From Actinomycetota bacterium (GTDB lineage: Bacteria; Actinomycetota; Actinomycetes; Actinomycetales; Microbacteriaceae): a stretch of 64,000 nucleotides of DNA. The DNA lies in assembly GCA_020160915.1 (NCBI GenBank), contig JAIUPK010000003.1, positions 124,001 to 188,000 of the forward strand, given 5' to 3'. How positions within the stretch are numbered: the first letter of the stretch is position 1; each line of letters opens with the position of its first letter. The position numbers and the translations under genes are program-made. The notes below the pieces were generated by a model. That model saw only the letters and a program-made list of their open reading frames with translations, did no database searches and was not told the origin of the DNA. Of the stretch, positions 61,165 to 64,000 are shown piece after piece.

Positions 61165-62874
61165 CTACCCCGTGACCGCGCCCACGGAGGCCGAGTGCAC
61201 GAGCTTGGTGTATTTCGCGAGGACGCCACGGGTATAGCGCGGAGGAAGGGGAGCCCAGCCGTTGCGGCGAGCTTCCAGCTCTGCCGGCTCGACAAGTAGG
61301 TCGAGCGAGCGAGCTGCGATATCGACCCGTATCAGATCACCATCGCGCACGAAGGCGATGGGACCTGCGTCCACCGCTTCGGGAGCTATGTGGCCGATGC
61401 ACAGGCCGGTTGTGCCGCCTGAGAATCTGCCGTCCGTCAAGAGTAGTACATCTTTTCCGAGGCCAGCGCCCTTGATGGCGGCGGTGATGGCGAGCATCTC
61501 GCGCATGCCCGGTCCACCCTTCGGGCCCTCGTAGCGGATGACGACGATGTCGCCGGCCTTGATCTCGCCGTTGGTGAGGGCATCCATCGCGGCCCGCTCA
61601 CGCTCGAACACGCGGGCCGGACCCTCGAAGACTGTCGCGTCGAAGCCGGCGGTCTTCACGACCGCACCCTCGGGTGCCAGCGAGCCGTGCAGGATGGTGA
61701 GTCCACCGGTGGGGTGGATGGGGTTGTCGAGGGTGCGCAACACCTCGCCGTCCAGAGCTTCGGGGTCGAGCTCGGCTAGGTTCTCGGCCATCGTCTTGCC
61801 GGTGACCGTGAGCACGTCGCCGTGCATGAGTCCGGCATCCAGAAGCGCCTTCATGAGCACCGGGATGCCCCCGTGGCGGTCGACGTCGTTCATCACGTAC
61901 TTGCCGAACGGCTTCAGGTCACCGATGTGCGGGATCGTCTCCCCGATGCGGTTGAAGTCGTCGAGAGTGAGCGGCACGTCGGCCTCGTTGGCGATGGCCA
62001 GGAGGTGCAGCACGGCATTGGTCGAGCCTCCTAAGGCCATGACGACGGCGATCGCGTTCTCGAACGCCTTGAGCGTGAGGATGTCGCGGGCCGTGTGTCC
62101 ACGCTCCAACATTCCCACGACGGCCTCCCCCGACCGGTGCGCGTAGTAGTCGCGGCGTCGATCGGCCGCCGCCGGGCTCGCGGAGCCGGGCAGGCTCATC
62201 CCGAGCGCCTCGGCGACGCTGGCCATGGTGTTGGCCGTGTACATTCCGCCGCAGGCACCCTCGCCGGGCGCGAAGGCGCACTCGATGCGCTTGGCATCCT
62301 CGGGGCTCATCTTGCCGGCCCTGACCGCGCCGACTGCCTCGAACGAGTCGATGATCGTGATGTCCTTCTCGGTGCCGTCGCTGAGCTTGACCCAGCCGGG
62401 GGCGATCGATCCGGCGTAGAGGAAGACACTCGCGAGGTCGAGCCGCGCGGCAGCCATGAGCATGCCGGGGATCGACTTGTCGCATCCGGCCAGCAGCACC
62501 GAGCCGTCGAGGCGCTCTGCCTGCATGACGACCTCGACGGAGTCCGCGATGACCTCGCGCGAGACCAGCGAGAAGTGCATGCCCTCGTGCCCCATCGAGA
62601 TGCCGTCGGAGACGGAGACCGTGCCGAACTGCAGCGGATAACCGCCGCCGCCGTGCACGCCCTCCTTGGCCGCCTGGGCGAGGCGGTCGAGCGACAGGTT
62701 GCAGGGGGTGATCTCGTTCCACGAGCTCGCGATGCCGATCTGCGGCTTGTCCCAGTCGGCGTCACCCATGCCGACCGCGCGGAGCATTCCGCGCGACGTG
62801 GTGGCTTCGATTCCGTCGGTGACGGTGCGGGAGCGGGGCTTGATATCTACGGGAGTTGCGGGCGTTTCCGGCAT
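61165..62874 (-). CDS. ilvD: dihydroxy-acid dehydratase
   Basis: IlvD removes water from 2,3-dihydroxy acids in valine, isoleucine and leucine synthesis; it uses an iron-sulfur cluster. The 569-aa product has the cluster cysteines in [10 protein letters not shown] and [12 protein letters not shown] plus conserved SRDVR-like and [12 protein letters not shown] regions. The longer GTG frame (62889) is rejected since the -10 box TACCCT lies in it, six bases before ATG 62874, so the mRNA is probably leaderless. Confidence 0.95.
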   Translation of the reverse strand: MPETPATPVDIKPRSRTVTDGIEATTSRGMLRAVGMGDADWDKPQIGIASSWNEITPCNLSLDRLAQAAKEGVHGGGGYPLQFGTVSVSDGISMGHEGMHFSLVSREVIADSVEVVMQAERLDGSVLLAGCDKSIPGMLMAAARLDLASVFLYAGSIAPGWVKLSDGTEKDITIIDSFEAVGAVRAGKMSPEDAKRIECAFAPGEGACGGMYTANTMASVAEALGMSLPGSASPAAADRRRDYYAHRSGEAVVGMLERGHTARDILTLKAFENAIAVVMALGGSTNAVLHLLAIANEADVPLTLDDFNRIGETIPHIGDLKPFGKYVMNDVDRHGGIPVLMKALLDAGLMHGDVLTVTGKTMAENLAELDPEALDGEVLRTLDNPIHPTGGLTILHGSLAPEGAVVKTAGFDATVFEGPARVFERERAAMDALTNGEIKAGDIVVIRYEGPKGGPGMREMLAITAAIKGAGLGKDVLLLTDGRFSGGTTGLCIGHIAPEAVDAGPIAFVRDGDLIRVDIAARSLDLLVEPAELEARRNGWAPLPPRYTRGVLAKYTKLVHSASVGAVTG

Positions 62875-62880
62875 GCTACG

Positions 62881-62886
62881 AGGGTA
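62881..62886 (-). promoter_or_regulatory. -10 box, leaderless-type promoter of ilvD
   Basis: TACCCT ends six bases before ATG 62874. Confidence 0.6.
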
Positions 62887-62907
62887 CAACCCACTTGCTG
62901 GTGGTGC

Positions 62908-62928
62908 CGACGAAGCCCGGCTTCGTCG
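62908..62928 (-). terminator. hairpin between otsB and ilvD
   Basis: CGACGAAGCC and GGCTTCGTCG form a perfect 10-bp inverted repeat around one base, with a second palindrome (CGATCGCGCGATCG, 62934-62947) closer to otsB. Either could end the otsAB transcript; there is no T-run. Confidence 0.5.
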
Positions 62929-62972
62929 GTGATCGATCGCGCGATCGCAAAGTATCGTTCAGAGCGAATCGA

Positions 62973-63788
62973 TCACTGCTCGTGCACGTCGCCCTCGCGG
63001 AAGTCCGCGAGCAGGGCGAGGGCGCGAGCGACCTGGGTGGGTCCCGGCACCCGGAAGTTGGCGAGGGTCGCACCGGTACCGCTCTTGAGCCCGACGTCGT
63101 CCGCGCTGAGGGCGGCGAACGCATCCTCGTCGGTCACATCGTCGCCGGCGTAGAAGACGGCGTCGGCCTGGGTGTACTGCCGCAGGTGCTCGACCGCCTC
63201 GCCCTTGGTGGTGGAGCGCACCGAGAACTCGAGCACGTTCTTTCCCTCGCGGATGTAGACGTCGTTGACCTCCGCCTTGACCTCGTTGCGCGCCACGAGG
63301 TGGGCGATCCGGCTGTTCGCCTCGGTCGCCAGCCGCGTGTGCAGGGCGAAGCCGGCGGGCTTCGCCTCGAGCCACACGTCATCGACCGAGTCGGCGACCT
63401 GGCCCAGCACCGTGTTGATCAGGTCGACCTGCTTGAGCTCCGCGGTGTCCAGGGAAACCTGGGCCACCGGCGAATCGAGCCGGATCTCGATCCCGTGCGA
63501 GCCGACCAGAAGCACAGTGTCGGGCAGGTCGGCGACCGACTCAAGACTGGCCAGAGCCCGACCCGACACCAGAGCGACCCGCGTGTTGGGCATGGCGAGC
63601 AGGCGAAGCACCGCGTCGCGCGACTCGGGCAGGGCGCGCGCCATCTCGGGCTCGTCGACCTCCGGCGCGAGGGTGCCGTCGAAGTCGAGAGCAACGAGCA
63701 ACCGCTTGGTGCGGGCGATCTCCCGCAGAGCACCGACCAGCGGTTCAGGAAGCCGCGAGTATCTCGGCGGCGTATCGACGTCAACCAC
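62973..63788 (-). CDS. otsB: trehalose-6-phosphate phosphatase
   Basis: OtsB removes phosphate from trehalose 6-phosphate to give trehalose, a stress protectant. The 271-aa HAD enzyme has the nucleophile motif DFDGT (35-39), VSGRAL and the acidic YAGDDVTDEDAF motif. The GTG start is three bases after the otsA stop, so the two are coexpressed. Confidence 0.93.
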   Translation of the reverse strand: MVDVDTPPRYSRLPEPLVGALREIARTKRLLVALDFDGTLAPEVDEPEMARALPESRDAVLRLLAMPNTRVALVSGRALASLESVADLPDTVLLVGSHGIEIRLDSPVAQVSLDTAELKQVDLINTVLGQVADSVDDVWLEAKPAGFALHTRLATEANSRIAHLVARNEVKAEVNDVYIREGKNVLEFSVRSTTKGEAVEHLRQYTQADAVFYAGDDVTDEDAFAALSADDVGLKSGTGATLANFRVPGPTQVARALALLADFREGDVHEQ

Positions 63789-63791
63789 GGG

Positions 63792-64000
63792 TCAGTGCGC
63801 CTTTCGACTGTCAAGGGTCCACTCGAGCTCATCGACGAGTTCCGTTGGAGACATCCGCTGGAAGCGACCGCGCTTGGCCTGGTCGAGAGTCGTGAGGAAG
63901 TCCGCCGACCACCGGGCGACGTCGAACTCGTGCACGCGCCGGCGCAGCGTGCGCATGCGCGAAGCGCGCTCGCGTCGGGGCATGGCGATCGCCGCGAGGA
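63792..64000 (-). CDS. otsA: trehalose-6-phosphate synthase, C-terminal fragment
   Basis: Only about 69 codons are in the window; the gene runs off the right edge. The visible tail (MRTLRRRVHEFDVARWSADFL) matches the C-terminus of OtsA, which makes trehalose 6-phosphate from UDP-glucose and glucose 6-phosphate. The internal ATG 63983 is not a start, since the frame stays open to the edge. The assignment is strengthened by otsB directly after it. Confidence 0.85.
   Translation of the reverse strand, partial: LAAIAMPRRERASRMRTLRRRVHEFDVARWSADFLTTLDQAKRGRFQRMSPTELVDELEWTLDSRKAH

Overview
The window is a high-GC chromosomal segment from an actinobacterium. Its gene content, GTG/TTG starts, very short intergenic gaps, long-form SerA, paired DUF6458-type proteins and LAxTG (class E sortase) cell-wall signals fit Microbacteriaceae best. 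That placement is an inference from protein style, not from an rRNA gene. No phage, insertion sequence or CRISPR array is visible. No stretch longer than about 260 bases lacks a gene or a recognisable element.

Layout. 1-5 kb: end of a PlsC-like gene, murA, and leuCD preceded by a leucine leader peptide and hairpins, then a TerC-family manganese exporter under a yybP-ykoY-type riboswitch. 5-13 kb: 3-hydroxyacyl-CoA dehydrogenase (5' end doubtful), tRNA-Glu, lipoprotein, diacylglycerol-kinase-like protein, a CopB-type copper ATPase with CsoR and its operator, a metallo-hydrolase, a GNAT enzyme and a MerR/membrane protein pair. 13-24 kb: twin lipoproteins, tRNA-Gln, gltX, a fumarylacetoacetase-fold hydrolase, two related beta-helix wall proteins, ilvE and leuB. 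24-31 kb: serA, small membrane proteins, a large lamin-tail/metallophosphoesterase exoprotein and an EamA transporter. 31.7-39 kb: xanthine-dehydrogenase-type molybdoenzyme with XdhC, a purine-type deaminase, a MocA-like cytidylyltransferase and an APC permease. 39-43.8 kb: SufU, GNAT, SulP with ArsR, a potassium channel. 43.9-54 kb: a molybdenum-cofactor region (modABC with an HTH-TOBE regulator, moeB, moeA, a moaC-mogA fusion, moaE, moaD, moaA) next to a SUOX-like oxidoreductase, a flavin reductase and a zinc-ribbon protein. 54-57.5 kb: two SDRs, a Pr6Pr membrane protein and a nidogen-like LANTG wall protein. 57.7-64 kb: ilvC, ilvN, ilvB, ilvD, then otsB and the end of otsA.

How it works together. 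Most of the branched-chain amino-acid pathway is here (ilvBN, ilvC, ilvD, ilvE, leuB, leuCD) in dispersed units; leuA is not in the window. Molybdate uptake and cofactor synthesis sit between two molybdoenzymes that would use the product.

Three genome-wide themes stand out. First, at least nineteen starts are preceded by a TAnnnT-like -10 box exactly 6 (sometimes 7) bases before the start codon, the geometry of leaderless mRNAs, including two tiny leaderless ORFs whose stop codons overlap the start of the next gene. Second, a REP-like palindrome family A (GGTTTCGATACGCG...CTACTCAACC) lies between genes, supplies the stop codons of leuB and modC and appears to encode the tail of LeuC. Third, a second palindrome family B lies in frame inside three unrelated proteins and encodes the same STSSxTG peptide in two of them.
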